This document shows, in pieces, positions 8,819 through 16,991 of a stretch of DNA of 64,000 nucleotides. Location: positions 25,515-89,514 of the forward strand of contig JAEWSP010000003.1 in the NCBI GenBank assembly GCA_023459795.1. Direction: 5' to 3'. Below the pieces are notes generated by a model that saw only the letters and a list, made by a program, of their open reading frames with translations, did no database searches and was not told the DNA's origin. Each line of letters starts with the position of its first letter. The stretch's first letter is position 1. The stretch is from Bacillota bacterium. Lineage in GTDB: Bacteria; Bacillota_I; Bacilli_A; RFN20; CAG-288. The position numbers were made by a program, and so were the translations under genes.

Positions 8819-10735
8819 ATGGCAAAGATCGCATTGATGAAGCCGGAGCTGGCAAACCTGATCGCCGCCGGAGAAGTCATCGAACGTCCCAGTTCCGTCA
8901 TCAAGGAGCTCGTCGAGAACTCCATCGATGCCGGAGCGAAGAGTGTCTATATCGGCGTCACGGATGCCGGAAAAGGGACGATCCTCGTCAAGGACGACGG
9001 CTCTGGCATGGACAGGGACGACGCCAGGACCTGTTTCCTCCGTCATGCCTCCAGCAAAATCCACAGCGAATACGACCTCTCCAGGATCCATACGCTCGGT
9101 TTCCGCGGGGAAGCTATCCCTTCCATCGCCTCTGTCAGCAGAATGACCCTGACGACTTCCGACGGGACAAGCGGAACCAAGGTCGTCTCCGTGCCCAACG
9201 AAGAGCTGCAAGTCACCCCTGCCATGGCCCGGAAAGGGACGATCTTCGAGGTGAAGGATCTCTTCTTCAACACCCCGGCCCGTCTCAAGTACCTGAAGTC
9301 GAACCAGGCCGAGACTTATGCCATCGTCGAGATGGCAGAACATATCGCCTTGGGCTTCCCGGGCGTTGCTCTTTCCCTTGCCATCGACGGAAGGGAGATC
9401 TTCCATACCTCGGGAAGAGGAGACCTTCTGGAGACGATCCAGAAGATCTACGGGAATACGACAGCCCTTTCTCTTTATCCTTTCTCCCACAAGGAGGTCG
9501 GATACACCCTGGAAGGTTATGCCTCCAAGCCGGAAGTGAACTTCTCCAAGAGATACAACATGCTGACCTTCCTGAACCACCGCTTCATCTACGACTACAG
9601 AATCAACAAGGCAATCGAGAATGCCTATCGGGACTTCCTTGCCCCGGACAGGTATCCGTTCCTGGTCCTGGACCTTACGATCGACCCCTCCCTTGTCGAT
9701 GTCAACGTCCATCCGACCAAGAAGGAAGTCCGTATCTCCTGCGAGAACGAAATCGGAGTCGCCTTGGAGGATACCCTCAAGGATATCCTAAAGGAGAAGA
9801 AGCCGATCTACAATGCCGGAGAAGACGAGAAGACGAAGAAGGTCGAAGGGATCGACGATCCCTTCGATATGAAGGACCTTCAGAAGGAAGAAGAAAAGAA
9901 GATAGAAGACCAGGAGAAGGAGAATGCCGATCCCCTTGTCCCTGCCGGAAGGAAGAACAGCTATTTCCAGGATTCCCTGCCTTTCAATCCGACTTACGAA
10001 AGCCAGGCAGTCCGTTCCTTTATCGACGAGAACCATAAGAACCCGGAAGAGGAAGTTCCTTCTTCCCCTGCTTCAAGTCCGGAAAAGGCAACTTCCGCCG
10101 GGACTAAGGAAACGGATTACTACGCACCGGTTCTTCCTAATCCTACGAATACGGATTTCCCGGTTCTTTTCCCGATCGGCCAGGTCCTGGAGACTTACAT
10201 CATCTGCAACAGCCGCGACTCCTTCTACCTGATCGATCAGCACGCCGCTGCCGAGCGGATCAACTTCGAGAAGACGGAGCTTCTCTTCCAGTCCGTAAGA
10301 AGCCGTGTCGTGCCTCTAATCCCTATCGTCATCGATCTCTCCTTCAAGGAGAAGGAGAACTATGACGAGGAACACAAGGCCCGTCTTCTTTCCCTTGGCA
10401 TCGTCACGGAGCCTTTCGGAGACAGGACCATCAAGGTTACGGAGATTCCCTCCTTCCTGAGCGAAGACGAGGACAATGTCGTGGAGGATACCGTCCACAG
10501 CGCCTTGAACAACGAGAAGGAAGATCCGATCTCCCTCCTCCGGCTTACGATTGCCAACATCGCCTGCAAGAAGTCGATCAAGGCAAACCACATCATGTCC
10601 CTAAGCGAGATGGAAGGACTGATCAAGGATCTTTCCCACTGCAAGAATCCTGCCAACTGCCCCCACGGACGTCCGACGATGATCCAGATCACGAGAGCCG
10701 ATATCGAGAAGATCTTCCGGAGGTCAGGCTTCTGA
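8819..10735 (+). CDS. mutL: DNA mismatch repair protein MutL with endonuclease motif
   Basis: GHKL ATPase that links MutS to strand incision. The N-terminal ATPase motifs are clear: ELVENSIDAGA, DDGSGM and FRGEAIPSIA. An acidic, Pro/Ser-rich linker spans about residues 320-430. The C-terminal domain holds the metal-dependent nuclease signature DQHAAAERINFE, which fits DQHA(x2)E(x4)E, plus the supporting ACKK and CPHGRP motifs. This MutL is therefore expected to nick DNA itself, as in Gram-positives without MutH. Length is 638 residues. The ATG follows the mutS stop by one base, and the miaA start overlaps the stop. Confidence 0.97.
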   Translation: MAKIALMKPELANLIAAGEVIERPSSVIKELVENSIDAGAKSVYIGVTDAGKGTILVKDDGSGMDRDDARTCFLRHASSKIHSEYDLSRIHTLGFRGEAIPSIASVSRMTLTTSDGTSGTKVVSVPNEELQVTPAMARKGTIFEVKDLFFNTPARLKYLKSNQAETYAIVEMAEHIALGFPGVALSLAIDGREIFHTSGRGDLLETIQKIYGNTTALSLYPFSHKEVGYTLEGYASKPEVNFSKRYNMLTFLNHRFIYDYRINKAIENAYRDFLAPDRYPFLVLDLTIDPSLVDVNVHPTKKEVRISCENEIGVALEDTLKDILKEKKPIYNAGEDEKTKKVEGIDDPFDMKDLQKEEEKKIEDQEKENADPLVPAGRKNSYFQDSLPFNPTYESQAVRSFIDENHKNPEEEVPSSPASSPEKATSAGTKETDYYAPVLPNPTNTDFPVLFPIGQVLETYIICNSRDSFYLIDQHAAAERINFEKTELLFQSVRSRVVPLIPIVIDLSFKEKENYDEEHKARLLSLGIVTEPFGDRTIKVTEIPSFLSEDEDNVVEDTVHSALNNEKEDPISLLRLTIANIACKKSIKANHIMSLSEMEGLIKDLSHCKNPANCPHGRPTMIQITRADIEKIFRRSGF

Positions 10736-11610
10736 TCTACGTTCTTCTGGGGCAGACTGCAAGCGGAAAGACTTCCCTCGCCTTGGAACTGGCAAGAGAG
10801 TTTTCCCTGCCCGTTATTTCGGCAGACGCCTACCAGTGCTACAGGATGATGAATATCGGTACGGACAAGCCAAGCCGCAAGGAAGTAGAAGGGATTCCGT
10901 ATTACTTCTATGACGAATACGAACCGGATGAGGATGTCTCCGTCTTCACCTTCCAGAGCAGAATGCGGCCGATCCTTATGCAGTACCAGAAGGAGGGCAA
11001 GGATGTCCTTCTAGTCGGCGGGACCTTCCTTTACGTAAAAGCCCTCCTTTATCCTTACGTCTTTCCGAAAGAGGAGACGAAATCCCCTTATGAGGAGATG
11101 CCTCTAGAAGAGATGCAGGAGCTTCTGAAGAAGAAAAGCATGGAAACCTATTCCGCTATCGACTATAGGAACCCGAGAAGAGTGAAAAGAGCGCTGGATC
11201 TACTCGATCTCGGACTAAGCCCTAAGAAGGTAAGAGAAGAAAACGAAGGAAAGCCTCTTTATCCTGTCCGCTTCTTCTCCCTTACGATCGACAAGGAAGA
11301 AGGAAACAGGAAGATCGACAGCCGGGTCGACAGGATGTTTGCTTCCGGATTCCTAGACGAGGCAAAAACTCTTCTTTCCCGGTACCCGGAGAAGACAAGA
11401 AGCCTTCTTGCCATCGGCTATCCGGAAGTCCGGGAAGGACTTCGAGAAGGAGAGAGCGAAGAGGAAATAAAGAACCTCATCAAGATCCACACCCACCAGT
11501 ATGCCAAGAAGCAGAGGACCTTCCTTAGGCATCAGTTCGAAGGAATCGTAGAAGGGGACCGCCAAACCATTTGTAGTCTCCTTAGGAAAGAGTTAGAATC
11601 ACAGCGCTGA
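10732..11610 (+). CDS. miaA: tRNA dimethylallyltransferase MiaA, probable CTG start
   Basis: Transfers a dimethylallyl group to N6 of A37 in tRNA, giving the i6A substrate of MiaB. The first ATG in frame (10783) would remove the essential P-loop GQTASGKTS, which is encoded just upstream. Reading back, the only start that keeps a normal N-terminus (IYVLLGQTASGKT) is CTG at 10732, overlapping the mutL stop as CTGA, with GGAGG at 10719-10723. ATC at 10735 is the other option. From CTG the protein has 292 residues, the usual size is about 300, with ISADAYQCYRMMNIGTDKP and GGTFLYVKALL as expected. Identity is secure; the start is inferred. Confidence 0.9.
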   Translation: MIYVLLGQTASGKTSLALELAREFSLPVISADAYQCYRMMNIGTDKPSRKEVEGIPYYFYDEYEPDEDVSVFTFQSRMRPILMQYQKEGKDVLLVGGTFLYVKALLYPYVFPKEETKSPYEEMPLEEMQELLKKKSMETYSAIDYRNPRRVKRALDLLDLGLSPKKVREENEGKPLYPVRFFSLTIDKEEGNRKIDSRVDRMFASGFLDEAKTLLSRYPEKTRSLLAIGYPEVREGLREGESEEEIKNLIKIHTHQYAKKQRTFLRHQFEGIVEGDRQTICSLLRKELESQR

Positions 11611-11646
11611 TTACTTTGCAAAAAAGCAGGAAAGGAGCAGGAAAAC

Positions 11647-13269
11647 ATGGAAAAGGAATATAAGATCAAGCCGATCGAGAAGGAATTAGGACTCAAGGAT
11701 GAGGAACTACTGCCGTTTGGAAACGACAAGGCGAAGGTACTGACGGAAGACTTCCCGTACGGCAAGAACCGGAAGGGCAAGATCATCCTGACAACCGCAA
11801 TCACTCCGACGAAGGCCGGAGAAGGAAAGACGACGACTGCTATCGGCCTTGCCGACGGCCTGAAGGCACTCGGTGCAAATGCACTCCTTGCCTTAAGGGA
11901 ACCCTCTCTTGGCCCTGTCTTCGGCGTGAAGGGCGGAGGAGCCGGAGGAGGAGAGGAGATCGTTGTTCCGGAAGAGGATATCAACCTTCTCTTCACCGGG
12001 GATATCCCGGCAATGACTGCCGTCAACAACCTGCTTGTTGCCATGATCGACAACGAGCTTTACCAGCATTCCGACCTCGATGTCGACCCGGAAAGGATCG
12101 TCTTCCCCAGGGCGATGGATATGAACGAACGTTCCCTGAGGGACATCACTGTCGCCGAGAACGATCCCCATACTACTAAGCATAAGTCGTCCTTCGTCAT
12201 CACGGCCGCAAGCGAGATCATGGCTGTCTTCTGCCTCAGCAAGGATGAGGAGGATTTCCTCAACCGCGTCGAGGACATCACTCTGGCCTATGACCGCAAA
12301 GGCAGGCCGATCACGGCGAAGATGCTGGAATGCCGGAATGCCATCCACAAGCTTATCCATACCGCCCTCTATCCGAACCTCGTCCAGACGAAGTACCATA
12401 CCCCGGCTCTTGTCCACGGCGGACCTTTCGCCAATATCGCCCACGGGACGAATTCCCTGATTGCTACCGACCTTGCTTTGAAGCTAGGCGACTATGTCGT
12501 TACGGAAGGAGGATTCGGCAGCGACCTCGGCATGGAGAAATACCTCGATATCGTCTCGCCGCTCGGCTCCTTCCATCCGTCCCTCGTCGTCATGGTCGCT
12601 ACGATCCGGGCCCTCAAGCTCCACGGCGGAGTGAAGTTCGAAGATCTCGGCAAGGAAGACGTGCAGGCCGCCGAGGAAGGAACGAAGAACCTCCTCAAGC
12701 ATCTTTCCAATGTCTCCCTCTACCATCTTCCGGTCCTCGTCTCCCTCAACCGCTTTGCATCCGATACGGACAGGGAGCTTGCTGCCGTCGAGAAGCTTCT
12801 CGACAAGGCCGGATACGAGTGGGCTCTGAACACTTCCTACAAGGACGGCCCCAAAGGTGCCATGGATCTTGCCCGCAAGGCCAAAGAGCTTGCCGACAAG
12901 GGGCTCGACAAGGACTTTGCCCCGATCGTCGATCCTTCCTCCAGAGCCGAAGAGAAGATCGATACCATCGCCAAGAAGATCTACGGTGCCGACAAGGTCG
13001 AATATACGGATCTTGCCTTGCAGCAGCTTGCCGCCTTCCGGAAAGCCGGAATCCCGGTCGACTCCTATTCCGTCGTCATCTCCAAGACTCCGAACTCCTT
13101 GAGCGACAACGCCAAGCTTCTCAACGTCCCGAAGCATACCCTGCACGTCGAATCCTTCCGTCTCTTCACCGGGGCGAAGTTCCTGGTCCCGCTGACCGGC
13201 AACGTCTTCACGATGCCTGGACTTCCGAAGGTTCCGGCTGCGAAGAATATGACGTCTACGGAAAGGTAA
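11647..13269 (+). CDS. fhs: Formate-tetrahydrofolate ligase
   Basis: Makes 10-formyltetrahydrofolate from formate, THF and ATP, supplying one-carbon units for purines and initiator tRNA. The 540-residue protein has the N-terminal IEKELGL region, the P-loop PTKAGEGKTTT near residue 60, and the EPSLGPVFGVKGGGAGGG signature. It continues without a break to the normal C-terminal TMPGLPKVPAA. The ATG follows AAGGAGCAGG. It stands at the end of the plus-strand repair and tRNA-modification block, 36 bases after miaA, and is closed by a terminator. Identification is secure. Confidence 0.97.
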   Translation: MEKEYKIKPIEKELGLKDEELLPFGNDKAKVLTEDFPYGKNRKGKIILTTAITPTKAGEGKTTTAIGLADGLKALGANALLALREPSLGPVFGVKGGGAGGGEEIVVPEEDINLLFTGDIPAMTAVNNLLVAMIDNELYQHSDLDVDPERIVFPRAMDMNERSLRDITVAENDPHTTKHKSSFVITAASEIMAVFCLSKDEEDFLNRVEDITLAYDRKGRPITAKMLECRNAIHKLIHTALYPNLVQTKYHTPALVHGGPFANIAHGTNSLIATDLALKLGDYVVTEGGFGSDLGMEKYLDIVSPLGSFHPSLVVMVATIRALKLHGGVKFEDLGKEDVQAAEEGTKNLLKHLSNVSLYHLPVLVSLNRFASDTDRELAAVEKLLDKAGYEWALNTSYKDGPKGAMDLARKAKELADKGLDKDFAPIVDPSSRAEEKIDTIAKKIYGADKVEYTDLALQQLAAFRKAGIPVDSYSVVISKTPNSLSDNAKLLNVPKHTLHVESFRLFTGAKFLVPLTGNVFTMPGLPKVPAAKNMTSTER

Positions 13270-13273
13270 ATAC

Positions 13274-13306
13274 AAAACGGGGGAGGTAGATGCCTTCCCC
13301 GTTTTT
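13274..13306 (+). terminator. Terminator of fhs
   Basis: AAAACGGGGGAGG at 13274-13286 pairs, with one wobble, with CCTTCCCCGTTTTT at 13293-13306. It separates fhs from the convergent ABC genes. Confidence 0.85.
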
Positions 13307-13343
13307 ATATGCCGCAAAAGAAATTGCTAGAACCGGATATTTC

Positions 13344-13955
13344 TTATTCCTCAGTAAAAGAAGCTATCTTTCCGTTCTTCAGTTCCAGTCTGTTTCCTTC
13401 TTCCATGATCCGCTGATCATGGGTAGCAAGAAGAACAAGGCTTTCCTTGCTTTCCTTCTTCAGGGCATCCATCACCAGGGCAAGGCTGTCCTTGGAAAGA
13501 GAGGAGGTAACCTCATCCAGGAGATAGGCTTTCCTGTTCTTGGATAGCTCGTTGGAAAGAGGCAGGAGAAGCTCTTCCCCTCCGGAAAGGCCGAAGACAG
13601 AACGGTTCTTCGGAAGGGAGACCAGTTCCAGTTTGTTGCCGGGAAGGTCGAAGGTCCTGTTTTCCTCTACGGTAAGGAAACGGAGAAGGTTTCCGGAGGA
13701 GAAGAGGAATCCGATCTCCTTCCTCCTTAGGACATCCTTTTCTTTCTCGGAAAGGAGCTTCATATCCCTGCCTTGGAAGAAGTATTCTCCCTTGTACTCC
13801 TCGTCAAGGCCGGAAAGAAGATAGAGAAGGGTGCTTTTCCCGCAGCCGTTCTCCCCTGTCAGAAGGAACAGCCCCTTGTCCGGAAGGGAAAGGGATAAGT
13901 CATCGAACAAGGAAAAGTAACCGAACCGTTTCCGGATATGTTCTAGGCGGATCAT
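13344..13955 (-). CDS. ABC transporter ATPase (stand-alone)
   Basis: A 203-residue nucleotide-binding subunit of the LolD/MacB type. It has Walker A GENGCGKST near residue 35, signature LSGGEE near residue 124, Walker B AYLLDEV and the H-loop ATHD. Walker B is followed by VTSSLS where PTSxLD is usual. Its ATG overlaps the stop of the small permease gene as ATGA, so the two are almost certainly translated together and form one transporter. It is the last gene of the minus-strand cluster that starts at 16698. Substrate is unknown. Confidence 0.85.
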   Translation of the reverse strand: MIRLEHIRKRFGYFSLFDDLSLSLPDKGLFLLTGENGCGKSTLLYLLSGLDEEYKGEYFFQGRDMKLLSEKEKDVLRRKEIGFLFSSGNLLRFLTVEENRTFDLPGNKLELVSLPKNRSVFGLSGGEELLLPLSNELSKNRKAYLLDEVTSSLSKDSLALVMDALKKESKESLVLLATHDQRIMEEGNRLELKNGKIASFTEE

Positions 13956-14548
13956 CCGTTGTTCTCCCTGAGAAAACGGATCAGGCGTTTTCTTTTGTAA
14001 GGGTTTGTGTAGAAGGGAAGACTGACCAGAAGGAAAACCAGGAAAGAAACAAGCAGGAAGAGAAAGAAGAACGGATTGAAGAAAAGAACCGGATGCTGTG
14101 TCCTAGAAAGGACGTTGAAGAGGAAAACATAGAAGATACCAGAAAGAAGGGAAAGGAAGGAGAAGAAAAGGAAAAGGACTGCTCTTGCAAGATAGAAGGA
14201 ATACTGGGACCTGGCCTTGGAGATTCCTCTTATCCGCATAAGGGAGATGTCCCCTCCATGTCTCCTGTAGGAGAGATAGCCCCAGAGAACGAAGAAGACA
14301 AGCATGGAAAGAACCAAGAAGAAGAGAAAGAAATCCATTCCAGTATTCCCGCCTTCGAAAAGGTGGATGTCTTTGATCAGTTTCATATCCCTGCCGTTTA
14401 CTCCAATCTCTCCGTATTCGGCGATAAACCTTTGGAGATCGAAAGTCCGGAAGGAAAGGATGAAACAGGCAAAGCTGGATAAGACGCAGTAGAAAAGCCC
14501 GAAAAGCCATTCCTTCCGGATGACATCCCTGAAAATAGCTTTAGTCAT
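13952..14548 (-). CDS. Minimal FtsX-like permease
   Basis: A 198-residue membrane protein with one N-terminal helix (GLFYCVLSSFACFILSF), a short outside segment of about 40 residues, then three helices. This is the 1+3 layout of FtsX/MacB permeases but almost without the extracellular domain. I do not recognise a named family. ATG 14548 is preferred over the upstream ATG at 14572 because GGGAGGGAAGAG lies just before it; it overlaps the preceding ABC gene by 8 bases. It pairs with the ATPase gene downstream. Confidence 0.7.
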   Translation of the reverse strand: MTKAIFRDVIRKEWLFGLFYCVLSSFACFILSFRTFDLQRFIAEYGEIGVNGRDMKLIKDIHLFEGGNTGMDFFLFFLVLSMLVFFVLWGYLSYRRHGGDISLMRIRGISKARSQYSFYLARAVLFLFFSFLSLLSGIFYVFLFNVLSRTQHPVLFFNPFFFLFLLVSFLVFLLVSLPFYTNPYKRKRLIRFLRENNG

Positions 14549-16520
14549 GTCTCTTCCCTCCCGCTTTTTCACTTAGGTAGCTGACAAATCCGGTTAGGAC
14601 CAGGATAGCAAGACTCCAGAGGGCTCCGTATATGGGAGAGACAGCGACTGTGAGGTTTTCATGGTGGAGAAAGCCAACAACCAGTCCCAGACCTCCAAGG
14701 ATAGACAAGAAAACCGTCAGGAGAGAGGGGATGAGGCTTGTCAGAAAGACTTGGAAGCTAGACATTCCGTTCGCTAGAAGAATCCGGTCGTCCTCTTTCT
14801 GGATTATCTTCTCCATCGTGAAGAAGAATGCCTCCAAAAGAAGGACAAAGACAGGAGCTCCATAAATAAGAGGGTAATTGCTATATTGATTGGATATAAA
14901 AAGGCTGCAGTTAATCGCACCATTATATTCGGAAGCAGCATGGGAAGAAGAACTGACAAGAAGACTATGCCAGGACACATAGGAAACCATCTTCTTCCGG
15001 TTCTTGCTAAGGTCGAAGACAATCTCAGTCGGGAAATTCCTCGCAGAAAAGAGCTTATCCATAGTAGAATCGGAAACCAGGACTCCCCAAGAAGAGTCCA
15101 GTCCCGGAACATAGGTAGCCTTCACTCCCTCCGGAAAAATAGTATTCCAATCGACTTCCGACTCTTTCTGGATGTAGGAAGAAGGAACATAATCGAAGTG
15201 CTCTTTTCCTTTTGTTTCAAGGTCTTTTCTTCCCACATAGAAAACACCATCTTCCAATGTACAGGGTACCTTCTTCTTACTGCACTCTTCGTAATTCTTC
15301 CGATTTTGGAACCTGCTCATGGTTGTATCCGAGGAACCAAAATAGAAAAAGCCAGGATGCCCGTCATGGTTCAGGAGGTTTTCTTCCGAAGTAAAGAAAT
15401 AGGAGCCTTCAGAGGAAGGAATCCTTTTGGGGGAAAAAACATTCTTGTCCCCATAAATAAACAGAAGGTTCGTTTTTATGGAGTCATCCACTTCAACATC
15501 ATAGTGGAGAAATCTTAGGGTACTCCGATAGTACTCCTTGGAGAAGGCATTGCAATGGATTTTATTATCGTCCGGGACTTGATCGGAATATACGAGGTAA
15601 TCCGAACAATACTCGACATATGTTTCTCCCGGAAAAGCCTGAAGGATATCCTTTGGAGTGGTTCGCTTGTCGGCTTCCACAAATAGAAAAGGTTCCCGCT
15701 CGGCTGCTTCCTGAAGATAGTGGATCGGATAGCTCTTGCAGGCAAAAATACCATTCCACCCTATGCACAGAAGAAAAGAAAAGAGGAGGAATTGCAGAAG
15801 CAGAAGAGGAGCGGTTTTTTTCGCTTTCTTCCACATCCGGAAGAAAGGAAATCGCTTTTTCTTCTTCGGTCGGATGGATACCGGAGAAGGAACAGTCTTT
15901 TCTACAGGAAGGGAACCTTTGAGGAGAAAAAGTTCTCCTTTTCGGATTTCCCATACGGCATCTGCGACTTCCCGCAAATCGAGATCATGGCAAATAATCA
16001 GGACAAGACTTGTTTTACTGAGCTCTTTTATCCGCTTTACGGTTTCCTTTTGGCTTGCAGAGTCGAGATGAGCTGTCACTTCATCCAGAAGGTAGACTTT
16101 CCTTCCCGGTCTCAGGCCCTCTTCCAAGGCCAGCTTTTCCAGCTGGCCTTGGGACATGGTCCGCCAGTCTTTGTCCGAAGACTCTTCCGGCTTTTCTCCT
16201 TCGACCAGGCGGCGAAAAGAAAGGTTTTCCTCTTTCGAAAGGTATCGGACAAGGTTCCGTTTCTGGAACACATAGGAAATCTCATCTTTCCGGATCCGGG
16301 CTTTCTCGGCATCTTTCATCGTCCTGACATCTCTTCCGAAGTAAGTGTATTTCCCATCAAAGGATCCGTCCAGAAGAGCGAGGATATCGAAAAGAGTCGT
16401 TTTCCCGGAGCCGTTTTCTCCTTCGATAAGTACAAGTCCTTTATCGGGGCAGGAAAAAGAAATGTTCTTCAAAACGGATACGGAGGAGAAGGACTTGGAA
16501 AGGTTTTCTATTTTAATCAT
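14541..16520 (-). CDS. ABC transporter, ATPase-FtsX permease fusion
   Basis: A single chain of 659 residues from the chosen start. The N-terminal ATPase has Walker A EGENGSGKTT, a changed signature MSQGQ in place of LSGGQ, Walker B KVYLLDEVTAHLD and H-loop CHD. One membrane helix at about residue 245 (LLLLQFLLFSFLLCIGW) is followed by an extracellular domain of about 280 residues, then three C-terminal helices. ATG 16520 (MIKIENLSKSF) gives a normal ATPase N-terminus and overlaps the preceding 61-codon gene by 8 bases. The layout suggests MacB-like extrusion or export of a peptide or lipid-linked substrate; which one cannot be said. The extracellular part is A+T-richer than neighbouring genes. 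Confidence 0.85.
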   Translation of the reverse strand: MIKIENLSKSFSSVSVLKNISFSCPDKGLVLIEGENGSGKTTLFDILALLDGSFDGKYTYFGRDVRTMKDAEKARIRKDEISYVFQKRNLVRYLSKEENLSFRRLVEGEKPEESSDKDWRTMSQGQLEKLALEEGLRPGRKVYLLDEVTAHLDSASQKETVKRIKELSKTSLVLIICHDLDLREVADAVWEIRKGELFLLKGSLPVEKTVPSPVSIRPKKKKRFPFFRMWKKAKKTAPLLLLQFLLFSFLLCIGWNGIFACKSYPIHYLQEAAEREPFLFVEADKRTTPKDILQAFPGETYVEYCSDYLVYSDQVPDDNKIHCNAFSKEYYRSTLRFLHYDVEVDDSIKTNLLFIYGDKNVFSPKRIPSSEGSYFFTSEENLLNHDGHPGFFYFGSSDTTMSRFQNRKNYEECSKKKVPCTLEDGVFYVGRKDLETKGKEHFDYVPSSYIQKESEVDWNTIFPEGVKATYVPGLDSSWGVLVSDSTMDKLFSARNFPTEIVFDLSKNRKKMVSYVSWHSLLVSSSSHAASEYNGAINCSLFISNQYSNYPLIYGAPVFVLLLEAFFFTMEKIIQKEDDRILLANGMSSFQVFLTSLIPSLLTVFLSILGGLGLVVGFLHHENLTVAVSPIYGALWSLAILVLTGFVSYLSEKAGGKRHD

Positions 16521-16698
16521 CTTTGAGCTTGATTTGGAAGTACTTATGGGAAGAAGCTTCATTAACACATAACCATTCATGACAGCCATAGGTAGTATCC
16601 AGGGACATGCTCACATCAATAGAGGTAGGCTTATCATCAGACTGAATAGCGCCAAAAGAAAGGGCAATGTAGTCTACTAAAAAAATGTTTTCGTTCAA
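16513..16698 (-). CDS. 61-residue peptide leading the ABC cluster, possible remnant of an exported protein
   Basis: Not recognised. It starts at TTG 16698, with AAGGGG about 9 bases upstream and a good promoter directly before that, and overlaps the ABC fusion gene by 8 bases, so it looks expressed and coupled. It has no signal peptide. Its end (WLCVNEASSHKYFQIKLKDD) resembles part of the end of the exported protein at 55671 (WLWGHYPTQGSSRKHFVSV), which precedes an ABC fusion in the same way. I infer a shortened relative of that protein. Base composition is A+T-rich compared with the flanking core genes. A spurious frame cannot be excluded. Confidence 0.5.
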   Translation of the reverse strand: MNENIFLVDYIALSFGAIQSDDKPTSIDVSMSLDTTYGCHEWLCVNEASSHKYFQIKLKDD

Positions 16699-16991
16699 TT
16701 AATAAATCCCCTTGTGTAGAATTATAGTCCCAGAATTCCTACTGGCAACTCTAGCAATGAAAATACTACATATTGTGATGATATGTATAAGCACTTCTTT
16801 GATAGATCATGACAGGAAGAATCCATTTCAGAGGGATAAAGCGGAAAAAACGGATTTCAGATTGATTGATAAATCGATAGAAAATTGAGAACAAGTCTTC
16901 GCCCATCGTAAAAGAACCTTCAACTATTCCTTTACTTAGTCCCGTAAAAACTTCCTTCTCCGGATAGAAAGATAAGGAAGGAGAAGAAGGA
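16699..16991. other. Divergent intergenic region, A+T-rich
   Basis: Besides the minus-strand promoter, I see only a weak plus-strand candidate (TTGAGA at 16885-16890 with GTAAAA at 16908-16913) and a Shine-Dalgarno run just before the ATG at 16992. A 43-codon plus-strand frame at 16757-16888 has no Shine-Dalgarno and is not called. Confidence 0.5.
16721..16748 (-). promoter_or_regulatory. Promoter of the minus-strand ABC cluster
   Basis: On the minus strand, TTGCCA (16748-16743) and TATAAT (16726-16721) are separated by 16 bases. Transcription would begin near 16714, a few bases before the Shine-Dalgarno at 16713-16708. Confidence 0.75.

Noticed and set aside
7399..8925. A 508-codon minus-strand open frame across mutS and mutL
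   Set aside because: It is antisense to strongly supported mutS/mutL coding sequence, has no Shine-Dalgarno and its translation is not protein-like; it follows from codon bias in the real genes.
12330..13289. A 319-codon plus-strand frame inside fhs
   Set aside because: It is out of frame with intact fhs and yields an Arg/Pro/Gln-rich translation typical of a shadow frame.
16757..16888. A 43-codon plus-strand peptide in the divergent ABC control region
   Set aside because: It has no Shine-Dalgarno, and the promoter assignment on the other strand explains part of the region; nothing in the translation supports a gene.
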